Below, piece after piece: positions 1-4,885 of a DNA stretch of 5,151 bases (the first letter of the stretch is position 1; the number at the start of each line of letters is the position of its first letter). Origin of the DNA: an uncultured Clostridia bacterium (lineage in GTDB: Bacteria > Bacillota > Clostridia > Christensenellales > CAG-917). A program made the translations under genes and the position numbers. The notes under the pieces are model-generated. The model saw only the letters and a program-made list of their open reading frames with translations, did not search any database and was not told the DNA's origin. Where the stretch lies: NCBI GenBank assembly GCA_900554085.1, contig USGA01000072.1, positions 1 to 5,151 of the forward strand. The letters are read 5' to 3'.

Positions 1-25
1 CCTGCGTTTTTACCCCCTGATGGCT

Positions 26-63
26 TTACCAAGGAAGTGCTCTACCTCCTGAGCTACATCAGC
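26..63 (-). tRNA. 5' half of tRNA-Thr(GGU), interrupted after the anticodon loop
   Basis: On the minus strand the acceptor 5' strand GCTGATG (63-57) is followed by TA at positions 8-9 and by a D arm with stem GCTC/GAGC (54-51 and 42-39). Next come the anticodon stem 5' strand CTTCC (37-33) and the loop TTGGTAA (32-26), giving anticodon GGU for threonine. The expected 3' strand GGAAG is missing: the sequence continues AGCCATCAGG instead, and no variable loop or T arm is present before the window ends. CATCAG at 22-17 could pair with the acceptor 5' strand, so a deletion is possible. An integration junction or an intron at the anticodon loop are the alternatives. As shown it cannot be a normal functional tRNA. 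Confidence 0.75.
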
Positions 64-168
64 ATAGGTGTTCCGACGGTTGTATTCATACGGCTTTGCC
101 GTACCCCGCGTGCGGGTAGAATGTCAACAGTCTCCGCAATTGTGCTTTCAAAAGCGACAACGCTATTG
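64..168 (-). other. Leader between promoter and tRNA-Thr fragment, with two hairpins
   Basis: About 100 nt separate the predicted transcription start (near 162) from the tRNA 5' end. The stretch contains TACGGC-AAA-GCCGTA (103-89, six base pairs, three-base loop) and, just before it, CCCG/CGGG around a four-base loop (116-105). Both would form in RNA. No ORF of substance is present. tRNA leaders are often shorter than this; whether this one is a processing site, a regulatory leader or an unrecognised RNA cannot be told from the sequence. Confidence 0.4.
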
Positions 169-1083
169 ATTATATTGTCTCGGGTGGGCTTTGTCAATCG
201 AAATGCGATTGTTGCGACGCGGAAAAATGAAAGGCGCGCGGAACCTCCCTCCCGCTATTCGTCCTTGTCGTCGGAATCGGGATTGCCGGGGTGTTGTTCC
301 ACGGGAGGAGCGACGTCCCTTATGTCGGAGGAAGTTCCGTCGTCCGTAGCGATGTCGCAGGTTTTTCCGTTCGTAGAAACGTCTTGCAGAGAATCGGGAG
401 CCGCAAACGTCCGTATTGTCGGCAACCGTTTCCGCGGACTGCTCTGCCCTTTTTTTCGCTGCGAGGTAGGCGCAGCCCTGTCTGCGGACCGCGTAGGCGA
501 TAGGCGGCGAAAGCAACGGAAACACTATGACCTCTATAACGAAATTGAGGGAGACCATACCCATAACGAATTCGGGCGAAACATAGGCGTTGCCCACCTG
601 TTTGCCGCCGTAGACGAGCCATATCATTCCGAGAACGAGCGCGGTATTGGTGACGACTCCCAGCGCTGCCGAAACAAAATCCGCGGCTGCCAGGCAAGCC
701 TTTTCGGAACGCGGGGTGAGCGCGCGCCCGTTGCCGATTGCGGAAAGCGCCGCCGCCAGCCCCGCCCTGACGCCGAACACGACGAGAGGCACGCATACGC
801 GCGGCAAAACGGATATGAGCGGATTCTGGAACATCGGCGCAGTGAGAGTGCCTGCGTTGACGGTGTAAGCCATAAGGCAGGACGTAAGCCCCATAAGCAA
901 CCCCGCCGCCACGGAAGTGAGCAAATCCTGAGTGAGCGCGACGACCAACACGGGCAGAATGGTAAGGGCAAGCACCGCCGCCCCGAGATTGAGCGGCAGG
1001 AAACTGAGCACGACGATGAGCGCGAGCATAACCGCAAGCAAGGCTATTCTGCGCGTTTTTCGGGAATCGGAACGTTTTCTCAT
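163..1083 (-). CDS. ECF transporter S component, probable frameshift near the C-terminus (natural stop likely at 255)
   Basis: Predicted substrate-binding membrane subunit (S component) of an energy-coupling factor vitamin transporter; such subunits work with EcfT and two EcfA ATPases encoded elsewhere. About six hydrophobic helices are visible, near residues 12-31, 33-51, 56-75, 88-112, 131-158 and 172-199. Family-like stretches are NPLISVLPR (87-95), GVVTNTALVLG (142-152) and NFVIEV (180-185). The substrate cannot be assigned. After about residue 228 this frame turns into an arginine-rich tail that runs through the next promoter. A single +1 shift between about 410 and 365 instead gives an acidic, polar tail ending PDSDDKDE and stopping at TAG 257-255, a total of about 275 residues. 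I take that as the original end. The ATG at 1083 has no ribosome site and sits about 8 nt below an extended -10, suggesting a leaderless mRNA. Confidence 0.75.
   Translation of the reverse strand: MRKRSDSRKTRRIALLAVMLALIVVLSFLPLNLGAAVLALTILPVLVVALTQDLLTSVAAGLLMGLTSCLMAYTVNAGTLTAPMFQNPLISVLPRVCVPLVVFGVRAGLAAALSAIGNGRALTPRSEKACLAAADFVSAALGVVTNTALVLGMIWLVYGGKQVGNAYVSPEFVMGMVSLNFVIEVIVFPLLSPPIAYAVRRQGCAYLAAKKRAEQSAETVADNTDVCGSRFSARRFYERKNLRHRYGRRNFLRHKGRRSSRGTTPRQSRFRRQGRIAGGRFRAPFIFPRRNNRISIDKAHPRQYNQ
169..197 (-). promoter_or_regulatory. Perfect consensus sigma-A promoter reading toward the tRNA-Thr fragment
   Basis: The minus strand carries TTGACA (197-192), a 17-nt spacer and TATAAT (174-169), an exact match to the vegetative promoter consensus at the optimal spacing. 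Transcription would start near 162 and run leftward into the tRNA fragment. A small inverted repeat AATCG/CGATT (210-196) touches the upstream edge of the -35 box. Consensus-strength promoters are typical of stable RNA genes. Confidence 0.85.
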
Positions 1084-1090
1084 AGCGGAT

Positions 1091-1119
1091 ATTATATCAC
1101 GCCGCGGTTTTGCGCAAAT
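1091..1119 (-). promoter_or_regulatory. Extended -10 promoter abutting the ECF S-component start codon
   Basis: The minus strand has TGATATAAT (1099-1091), an extended -10 with a perfect TATAAT, and only a weak -35 (TTTGCG, 1118-1113) 16 nt upstream. The A of the start codon (1083) is the eighth base after the -10 hexamer, which is where transcription would begin. No Shine-Dalgarno sequence lies between them. Confidence 0.6.
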
Positions 1120-1124
1120 ACCGC
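1104..1124. promoter_or_regulatory. Bulged inverted repeat over the -35 region, candidate operator
   Basis: On the minus strand GCGGTATTTGC (1124-1114) faces GCAAAACCGC (1113-1104): ten complementary base pairs with one bulged base, centred on the perfect palindrome TTTGCGCAAA (1109-1118). It covers the -35 position of the leaderless promoter, where a repressor would block polymerase. A hairpin in RNA from an upstream promoter is the other reading. No regulator gene is in the window. Confidence 0.4.
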
Positions 1125-1214
1125 CTGCGTGACGTACGACAATCCCCCGAAAGCACCACCGCAGACGATTAAAGAAACATTAAGAAAAAAATTTTCGATT
1201 TCAATGTTCTTTTA

Positions 1215-1242
1215 AGTATAAGGCGGGAAAATGCAATTGCAA
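1215..1242 (-). promoter_or_regulatory. Possible second leftward promoter upstream of the ECF gene
   Basis: TTGCAA (1242-1237), a 16-nt spacer and TATACT (1220-1215) form a fair sigma-A type match on the minus strand. A transcript from here would have a leader of roughly 125 nt before the ECF start codon, crossing the AT-rich tract at 1170-1216 and the inverted repeat at 1104-1124. It is only a motif match in AT-rich DNA. Confidence 0.3.
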
Positions 1243-1269
1243 GAGCAAGAGATTGTTCTTCAGAAATAT

Positions 1270-1335
1270 CCTCCCTTGTGCACGAATGTGCGAAAAAACC
1301 CTCCCTTTCGGCGAAAGCCGAGCAACCCTCCCCCC
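1270..1335. repeat. Degenerate tandem units: CCTCCC box plus mini-hairpin
   Basis: CCTCCC-containing boxes occur at 1270-1275, 1299-1305 and 1326-1335, spaced about 27-30 nt. The first is followed by GCAC-GAAT-GTGC (1280-1291). The second is followed by TCGGC-GAAA-GCCGA (1308-1321). The hairpin stems differ in sequence but keep position and four-base loop. On the minus strand the boxes read GGGAGG, so the last two give four G-runs with a hairpin in the long loop. The pattern looks like a small intergenic repeat element, not a gene. Confidence 0.55.
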
Positions 1336-1370
1336 GTTAGGAAGACCCCTTCATCTCAAATCTTCTTAAC
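1336..1370. repeat. 10-bp inverted repeat with 15-nt loop
   Basis: GTTAGGAAGA (1336-1345) and TCTTCTTAAC (1361-1370) are complementary with a single G-T pair. The repeat lies directly between the CCTCCC units and the terminator. It may be the end of the repeat element or an additional RNA hairpin downstream of the terminator on the minus strand. Confidence 0.45.
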
Positions 1371-1405
1371 AAAAAGAAAACGGCGGACAAGAGTCCGCCG
1401 TTTTT
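1371..1405 (-). terminator. Symmetric intrinsic terminator closing the phage operon
   Basis: A perfect 8-bp stem CGGCGGAC/GTCCGCCG (1381-1388 and 1393-1400) closes a four-base loop. On the minus strand it is followed by a T-rich run (TTTTCTTTTT, 1380-1371). On the plus strand it is followed by TTTTTCTTATT (1401-1411), so it can work both ways. It sits about 40 nt after the stop of the last phage cistron and separates that operon from the ECF gene region. Confidence 0.9.
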
Positions 1406-1442
1406 CTTATTCCTTCGGGTTGTTTTCCCGAGCCGAAGCGGG

Positions 1443-2462
1443 TCAGAAATACACTTTCTTCCCGTTCTCCGAAAGAGTGTCGAGGAGTTTGTCGTAGTAG
1501 TTGCCGAGATAGTAGCGCATATTGGGCGATGCTTCGAGCGCTGCCGCCGCGATGTCGGGAGACAGCGAAGAATAGAATTCGTAGGCTATGTCGTAACGTT
1601 TTGCATAGTTCTGCTGTTTTTCGCCCGTGTAGCCGTATTTTTTCTCCTGCTCCCGTATTTCTTCTTCGCGCTCCTGCCTTTCCTTTTCTCTTTCTTCGAG
1701 GTAATCCGCGATGTTCTGCTCGCGTTCGAGCGCGTACTCTCTGTCTTTCTCCGCGATTTTGTTGTTGTATTCGGCGTATTTCTTGGCCTCGGCGTCGCGC
1801 TCTGCCTTGAGTTCCGCAATACGCCCTTCGAGTTCGGCGGCGTATTCGAGTTCCATCTGCCCGAGAGCGCTTTCCCTTTCGTCCGAGAGACGCATAAGTT
1901 CCGAGTCGAGTGCGGCAATCTGCTCCGAATATTCTTTTTCGGCGCCAGCCGTGGCGGCAGACTGCGCGGAATCGAGGTCCTGCGCGGCGGAAGACAGCAC
2001 GCTGCTGCGGGCGAGTCCCCTTTCGGTCGCGCTGTTTTCGGCGTCCTTGCGGAGTTGCTCGTAGACGGCGGTCAAATCCTTGAGCGTATCGGAGCGCTTC
2101 TGCTCCGCCGTCTGCGTTTTTTCGCCGACCGCCGCCACCGCCTTTTCGTAAGCGGAGTCGAGGTCGAGAACATCCCCCGATTTTTTGCTGTTTATTTCGC
2201 TCTCGGCAAGGTGAACGAGTTCTTCGTCCGTGGCGGGCTTGTAGTCTATTTTCTCATAACCCGAATCCACGGGAAACAGCGTGTCGATGTCGGGTTCTTC
2301 TTCTGCGGGCAGACTGTCGCGGTATTCGCGGTCGAGTTGCTCGAGTTGCGCTGCGACTTCCTTTTCCGCCTCGAGTGCGGCGGAAATTTCCTGCCGTCTC
2401 TCCTCGTCTTTCTGCGACTGGGTTTTGAAAAGGTCTTTGAATTCTTCCCAGAAAGTGGACAT
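1443..2462 (-). CDS. Coiled-coil phage protein of unknown function, 339 residues
   Basis: Last gene of the phage operon. It starts at ATG 2462 after AGGAGG (2472-2467), which begins within the stop codon of the preceding micro-gene. The protein is very rich in Glu, Lys, Ala and Arg. Long charged helices, probably coiled coil, cover roughly residues 15-50 and 175-275. An acidic, proline-containing segment lies near 51-66 (PAEEEPDIDTLFP), and ERGLARSS at about 147-154 precedes the main helical part. The last 64 residues change character, with about 11 tyrosines and no long charged run, and look like a separate small folded domain. There is no signal peptide, membrane helix or cysteine. Position after the nozzle gene would suit an internal (ejection) or tail-associated virion protein, but that is inference; I do not recognise the family. 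Confidence 0.8.
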   Translation of the reverse strand: MSTFWEEFKDLFKTQSQKDEERRQEISAALEAEKEVAAQLEQLDREYRDSLPAEEEPDIDTLFPVDSGYEKIDYKPATDEELVHLAESEINSKKSGDVLDLDSAYEKAVAAVGEKTQTAEQKRSDTLKDLTAVYEQLRKDAENSATERGLARSSVLSSAAQDLDSAQSAATAGAEKEYSEQIAALDSELMRLSDERESALGQMELEYAAELEGRIAELKAERDAEAKKYAEYNNKIAEKDREYALEREQNIADYLEEREKERQEREEEIREQEKKYGYTGEKQQNYAKRYDIAYEFYSSLSPDIAAAALEASPNMRYYLGNYYDKLLDTLSENGKKVYF

Positions 2463-2466
2463 AATT

Positions 2467-2472
2467 CCTCCT
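2467..2472 (-). promoter_or_regulatory. Ribosome binding site AGGAGG of the 339-residue coiled-coil gene
   Basis: A full AGGAGG lies 4 nt before ATG 2462-2460 and overlaps the TGA of the 32-codon gene (TGAGGAGG). It fixes the start and links translation of the two genes. Confidence 0.85.
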
Positions 2473-2570
2473 CATTGCTGAGCCGACGCAAGCGCGGCGA
2501 TTTTTTTCTCGAGCATAGTCACCCTGAGCGACAGTTCCTCGATGAGTTCGGTAATTTCTCTGATGTTCAT
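2472..2570 (-). CDS. 32-residue coiled-coil micro-protein of the phage operon
   Basis: A short gene that fills the gap between the nozzle and coiled-coil genes exactly. ATG 2570-2568 lies 2 nt after the upstream TGA, preceded by GAGG (2579-2576) at 5-nt spacing, and its own TGA (2474-2472) runs into the next ribosome site. The peptide starts MNIREITELIEEL and ends IAALASAQQ. Spaced Ile, Leu and Val residues across 5-28 (I, L, I, L, L, V, L, I, L) predict one amphipathic helix that could form a coiled-coil oligomer. It has no membrane character. Function unknown; options are a small structural or assembly peptide, or a partner of the downstream coiled-coil protein. The close-fitting signals on both sides argue that it is really translated. 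Confidence 0.7.
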   Translation of the reverse strand: MNIREITELIEELSLRVTMLEKKIAALASAQQ

Positions 2571-2572
2571 AT

Positions 2573-4030
2573 TCACCTCACGAAATCTATGTTGAGTGTG
2601 GGCGGCGACACCTCGACGGCGGCGCTCTCGGAAACGATTTCTATGCCGATTCGACGTCCGCTCTTCCCCACGAAAACCGTCTGCGGCTCCTCCGACGCGA
2701 CAAAAGTATGTTCGAACACGGTCGCGCCGTCCGCCAGCAATCTGAAAACAATTTCTCCCTCGGTGACGGTCAGGGTGACGTCGCGCACAACCTTTATTCC
2801 TTCGTAGGAAAGCGTATTGTAAGGCGAACGGTACAATTTGTACGTGGGGGTCCCGTAAGCCTCGCCCGAGGCCGAAGTCATAGCGAGGATATGCCTCAGG
2901 CCTTTCGTGTAGGAAGCGACCGCCACCACGTCCGCCCCGTGCGCCCTGAGCGTGGTCATATCGCGAACGTCGTACCCCGCGAGAAAAGCGGTTTCCTTTT
3001 CCCCTAAGTCGTAGCGCACGATAAGGTTGCAGTCGAAATACCCGTCGGGGTCGTAACGTCGTTCGATGTTGGCGAGTGCGGCGAGAAAATAGGAATCTCC
3101 GCTGTATGCCGCCTTGCAATTCTGTTTGAAAACCAGTTCCGGCAAAGGCACGTCCACGCGCGAAACGTCGTAACCGTCGAAGGTTTTTATTCCCTCGTCG
3201 TCGAGGAACAGAATTCTGTCGCCACACAACGCAATCGTATTTTCATATATGCGCCCCGCACTGGTAAACATCTTTTTCAGCACGAAATCGGCCTGGTCGC
3301 CGTATGCCGTCAGGCGATAGATTCCGTGCTCGCGGAAGATATAGAGATAACTGAGAAAACTCACCACGCGTGTGGTCGCGCCCCACTCGTCCGCGAAGTC
3401 TATGTAACCGCCTGTTTCGCTGGAGACCGACCAGTCCGTGGGATTCATATTGTCCGAAAACCACACCCTTCCGCGCGCTCCGTCGCACACGCCGAAAACC
3501 CTTTCGCCGTGAACGGTGAGCGAGGTGAACCGCGGCGCATTCTCTATCTTCGACACTGCCGCGTCGTCGAGCATAGTGAGCGGCAAATCCTCGCCGCTGA
3601 GCAACAGTATGTCCTTGTCGCCGTACTTGTAATTGACCGCGGTCGCGGGGTAAACGGCGGTGAGCCCTTCTATCTCGTGCCACGCGTCGTCCTGCAGAAA
3701 GAGCGTGACATAATAGAATCTGCCCGACGGAGTCTGCACCAACAGTCTGTCGTTGAAACCGTCGCCGCCCGAGCGGCGGTAATGAAACATTTTCGTTATG
3801 CCCTCGCAATCCTCCGGCAGGGCGGGCAAATCCCACCTGGAATCGGGACGGTCGAAACGGAATCCCCTGCCCGCGTCAAGACCGATTTCGCCCGTGAGCA
3901 AGCCGTCGCGGAACACGAAATTGTACGCTTCGGGAGAATATTCCCAACCGAGCAGACTTTTGTCCGTGGAATTTACTATCCCCTTGAACCCGACGCGCTG
4001 TTTGCGGCGGCTGACGCTGACTTCGCGCAT
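2573..4030 (-). CDS. Probable podovirus-type tail nozzle/tube protein, beta-propeller-like, 485 residues
   Basis: A 485-residue, beta-rich protein without signal peptide or membrane helix. The N-terminal arm (residues 1-50) contains a conserved-looking NFVFRDGLLTGEIG (37-50). From about 75 to 385 come repeated short strands separated by turns, such as VFGVCDGARGRVWFSDNMNP (178-197), SYLYIFREHGIYRLTAYG (227-244) and ILFLDDEGIKTFDGYDV (273-289), resembling beta-propeller blades. Residues about 395-485 look like a separate beta-sandwich tail. Podoviral tail tubular B/nozzle proteins have this kind of fold and follow the adaptor gene, as here. The function is inferred from composition, motif style and gene order, not from a database match. 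The start is set by GGGGAGG (4044-4038) 7 nt upstream; the previous stop is only 1 nt away. Confidence 0.75.
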   Translation of the reverse strand: MREVSVSRRKQRVGFKGIVNSTDKSLLGWEYSPEAYNFVFRDGLLTGEIGLDAGRGFRFDRPDSRWDLPALPEDCEGITKMFHYRRSGGDGFNDRLLVQTPSGRFYYVTLFLQDDAWHEIEGLTAVYPATAVNYKYGDKDILLLSGEDLPLTMLDDAAVSKIENAPRFTSLTVHGERVFGVCDGARGRVWFSDNMNPTDWSVSSETGGYIDFADEWGATTRVVSFLSYLYIFREHGIYRLTAYGDQADFVLKKMFTSAGRIYENTIALCGDRILFLDDEGIKTFDGYDVSRVDVPLPELVFKQNCKAAYSGDSYFLAALANIERRYDPDGYFDCNLIVRYDLGEKETAFLAGYDVRDMTTLRAHGADVVAVASYTKGLRHILAMTSASGEAYGTPTYKLYRSPYNTLSYEGIKVVRDVTLTVTEGEIVFRLLADGATVFEHTFVASEEPQTVFVGKSGRRIGIEIVSESAAVEVSPPTLNIDFVR

Positions 4031-4031
4031 A

Positions 4032-4571
4032 TCACCACCTCCCCGCTTTCAGCCGTAGCGCCCTGCCCTTATAACGCAGCACTCCGAGCGCGGCGCGGAA
4101 ATCGGTGTCGAATGACTGAGCCAGGTCGAACACCTTGTCCTGGTAATAAAGTTCAGCCAGCGTTCCGTCCGAAAGCACCGAAGAGGTGAGACGCATATCG
4201 CCGATTTCGTCATCCTCGGCGAGTTCGGGCGGCAGATAAGCGTAACGCAGCACACCTTTCCCCGAAAGGTCGGTGACGACGCGGTCGGGATAGGTGCGTA
4301 TGCGGTAATGCTTTCCCTCGGAAACGAGCGAAAGCGGATATATGATTTTGCGGCCGAGAGACGCGGCGGGAATTTCCCCGTCCCGCACTTCCACCTCCTC
4401 TTCGGCGACGAGCGGGAGATATTCCGTCACGGCTTCGCGGTAGGCAATGTTGAACGCCGCCAGCAACCTGCCGATAAGCGTCTGCTGCGTTTCCGTCCTT
4501 TCCGCCGCGGAAGTGAAGTCCTCCGCACCCATTTTGACGAGACACTCGCCGAGAATTTCTTTCACAAGCAT
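4032..4571 (-). CDS. Probable phage head-tail adaptor (neck) protein, 179 residues
   Basis: I chose ATG 4571 over the longer in-frame ATG at 4667 because GGGAGG (4584-4579) stands 7 nt upstream and the previous gene ends 1 nt before it; the longer form would overlap that gene by 95 nt with a basic, gene-unlike N-terminus. A helical N-terminal half (1-50, including LIGRLLAAFNIAYREAVTEY) leads into a middle beta part (60-113) with KIIYPLSLV and GKGVLRYAYLPPELAEDDEI (104-123). A second helical stretch (about 135-165) and a basic end closing in GRW follow. Helical bundle, inserted strands and an RYxYLPxEL-type segment are features I associate with small neck/adaptor proteins between portal and nozzle in podovirus-like phages. 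The position directly before the nozzle gene fits. Assignment is by pattern and context only. Confidence 0.65.
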   Translation of the reverse strand: MLVKEILGECLVKMGAEDFTSAAERTETQQTLIGRLLAAFNIAYREAVTEYLPLVAEEEVEVRDGEIPAASLGRKIIYPLSLVSEGKHYRIRTYPDRVVTDLSGKGVLRYAYLPPELAEDDEIGDMRLTSSVLSDGTLAELYYQDKVFDLAQSFDTDFRAALGVLRYKGRALRLKAGRW

Positions 4572-4572
4572 A

Positions 4573-4881
4573 TCAAAACCTCCCTGCCGCCCTTTCCGCT
4601 CTTTCCGCGAGCGCCTTGAGCGCTCTCTCCTCGGCGATACGGTTGGCGGCCTCGATTTGCCCGACAATCTGCTCCGTCCTTTCCACCCGGGTCTCTCTCA
4701 CGAGACGGACGGTACGCGCGTCGAGTTGCGCGAAGGGCACCGCAATCTGCAGTGCCCCTCCCGCGTGTATTTCGTATCGTCCGACGACACGGTCGTACCA
4801 CACTTCGTAGCGGTCGTCTATTTCTTTTATACGTTCCGCCACGCCGTAAAGGTCGTGTGTAATCCTGATTTTGCCGTTCAT
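4573..4881 (-). CDS. Small phage structural-operon protein of unknown function, 102 residues
   Basis: Starts at ATG 4881, 4 nt after the stop of the preceding cistron; the only ribosome-site-like bases, GAGG (4887-4884), are 2 nt from the ATG, unusually close, so translation may depend on coupling to the upstream gene. The N-terminal half is predicted beta strands (RYEVWYDRVVGRYEIHA at 24-40, then ALQIAVPFAQLDARTVRLVR at 43-62). The C-terminal 40 residues are a charged Ala/Glu/Arg helix. The strand part with VPFAQLDARTVRLVR resembles small proteins that I have seen sitting between capsid and neck genes in Firmicutes phages, but no function is known to me. The location suggests a capsid-associated or head-completion role, which is inference. 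Confidence 0.7.
   Translation of the reverse strand: MNGKIRITHDLYGVAERIKEIDDRYEVWYDRVVGRYEIHAGGALQIAVPFAQLDARTVRLVRETRVERTEQIVGQIEAANRIAEERALKALAERAERAAGRF
4579..4584 (-). promoter_or_regulatory. Ribosome binding site GGGAGG deciding the adaptor start
   Basis: GGGAGG lies 7 nt before ATG 4571, inside the last codons of the 102-residue gene. No comparable site precedes the alternative ATG at 4667. Confidence 0.8.
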
Positions 4882-4885
4882 ATCC

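Larger units (their letters stand above)
1084..1442. other. Gene-free intergenic region between phage operon and ECF gene
   Basis: I see no supported coding sequence on either strand here. The stretch contains the terminator, the inverted repeat, the CCTCCC-hairpin units, an AT-rich tract (1170-1216) and the candidate promoters and operator listed separately. A short plus-strand ORF starting at 1231 has low-complexity composition and crosses the terminator, so I do not accept it. Confidence 0.6.

Noticed and set aside
1084..1208. Riboswitch upstream of the ECF gene
   Set aside because: Attractive for a vitamin transporter, but I find no conserved core of the FMN, TPP, cobalamin, THF or preQ1 classes, and the better promoter gives no leader at all.
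37..1215. 392-codon plus-strand ORF
   Set aside because: It runs antisense through the ECF gene, the tRNA fragment and the promoter; its protein has no domain-like order and is full of Arg, Glu and His from reverse reading of a GC-rich gene.
1270..1335. CRISPR array
   Set aside because: Spacing is regular but the repeated part is only 6-8 bases and the intervals are hairpins, not unique spacers.
1231..1497. 88-codon plus-strand ORF after a GGCGGG-like sequence
   Set aside because: Low-complexity Pro/Lys/Arg product that translates the CCTCCC repeats and crosses the terminator into the antisense of the coiled-coil gene.
2055..2807. 250-codon plus-strand ORF
   Set aside because: Antisense to the coiled-coil, micro- and nozzle genes, crossing three interlocked gene junctions; no ribosome site seen.
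2472..3227. 251-codon minus-strand ORF overlapping the nozzle gene
   Set aside because: Only its last 32 codons are real (the micro-gene); the rest is an arginine-rich off-frame reading of the nozzle gene.
3326..4189. 287-codon plus-strand ORF
   Set aside because: Shadow of the nozzle and adaptor genes, crossing their junction; no supporting start signal or recognisable motif.
4572..4667. N-terminal extension of the adaptor gene to ATG 4667
   Set aside because: It would overlap the 102-residue gene by 95 nt, lacks a ribosome site and encodes a basic, disordered stretch; GGGAGG before 4571 settles the start.
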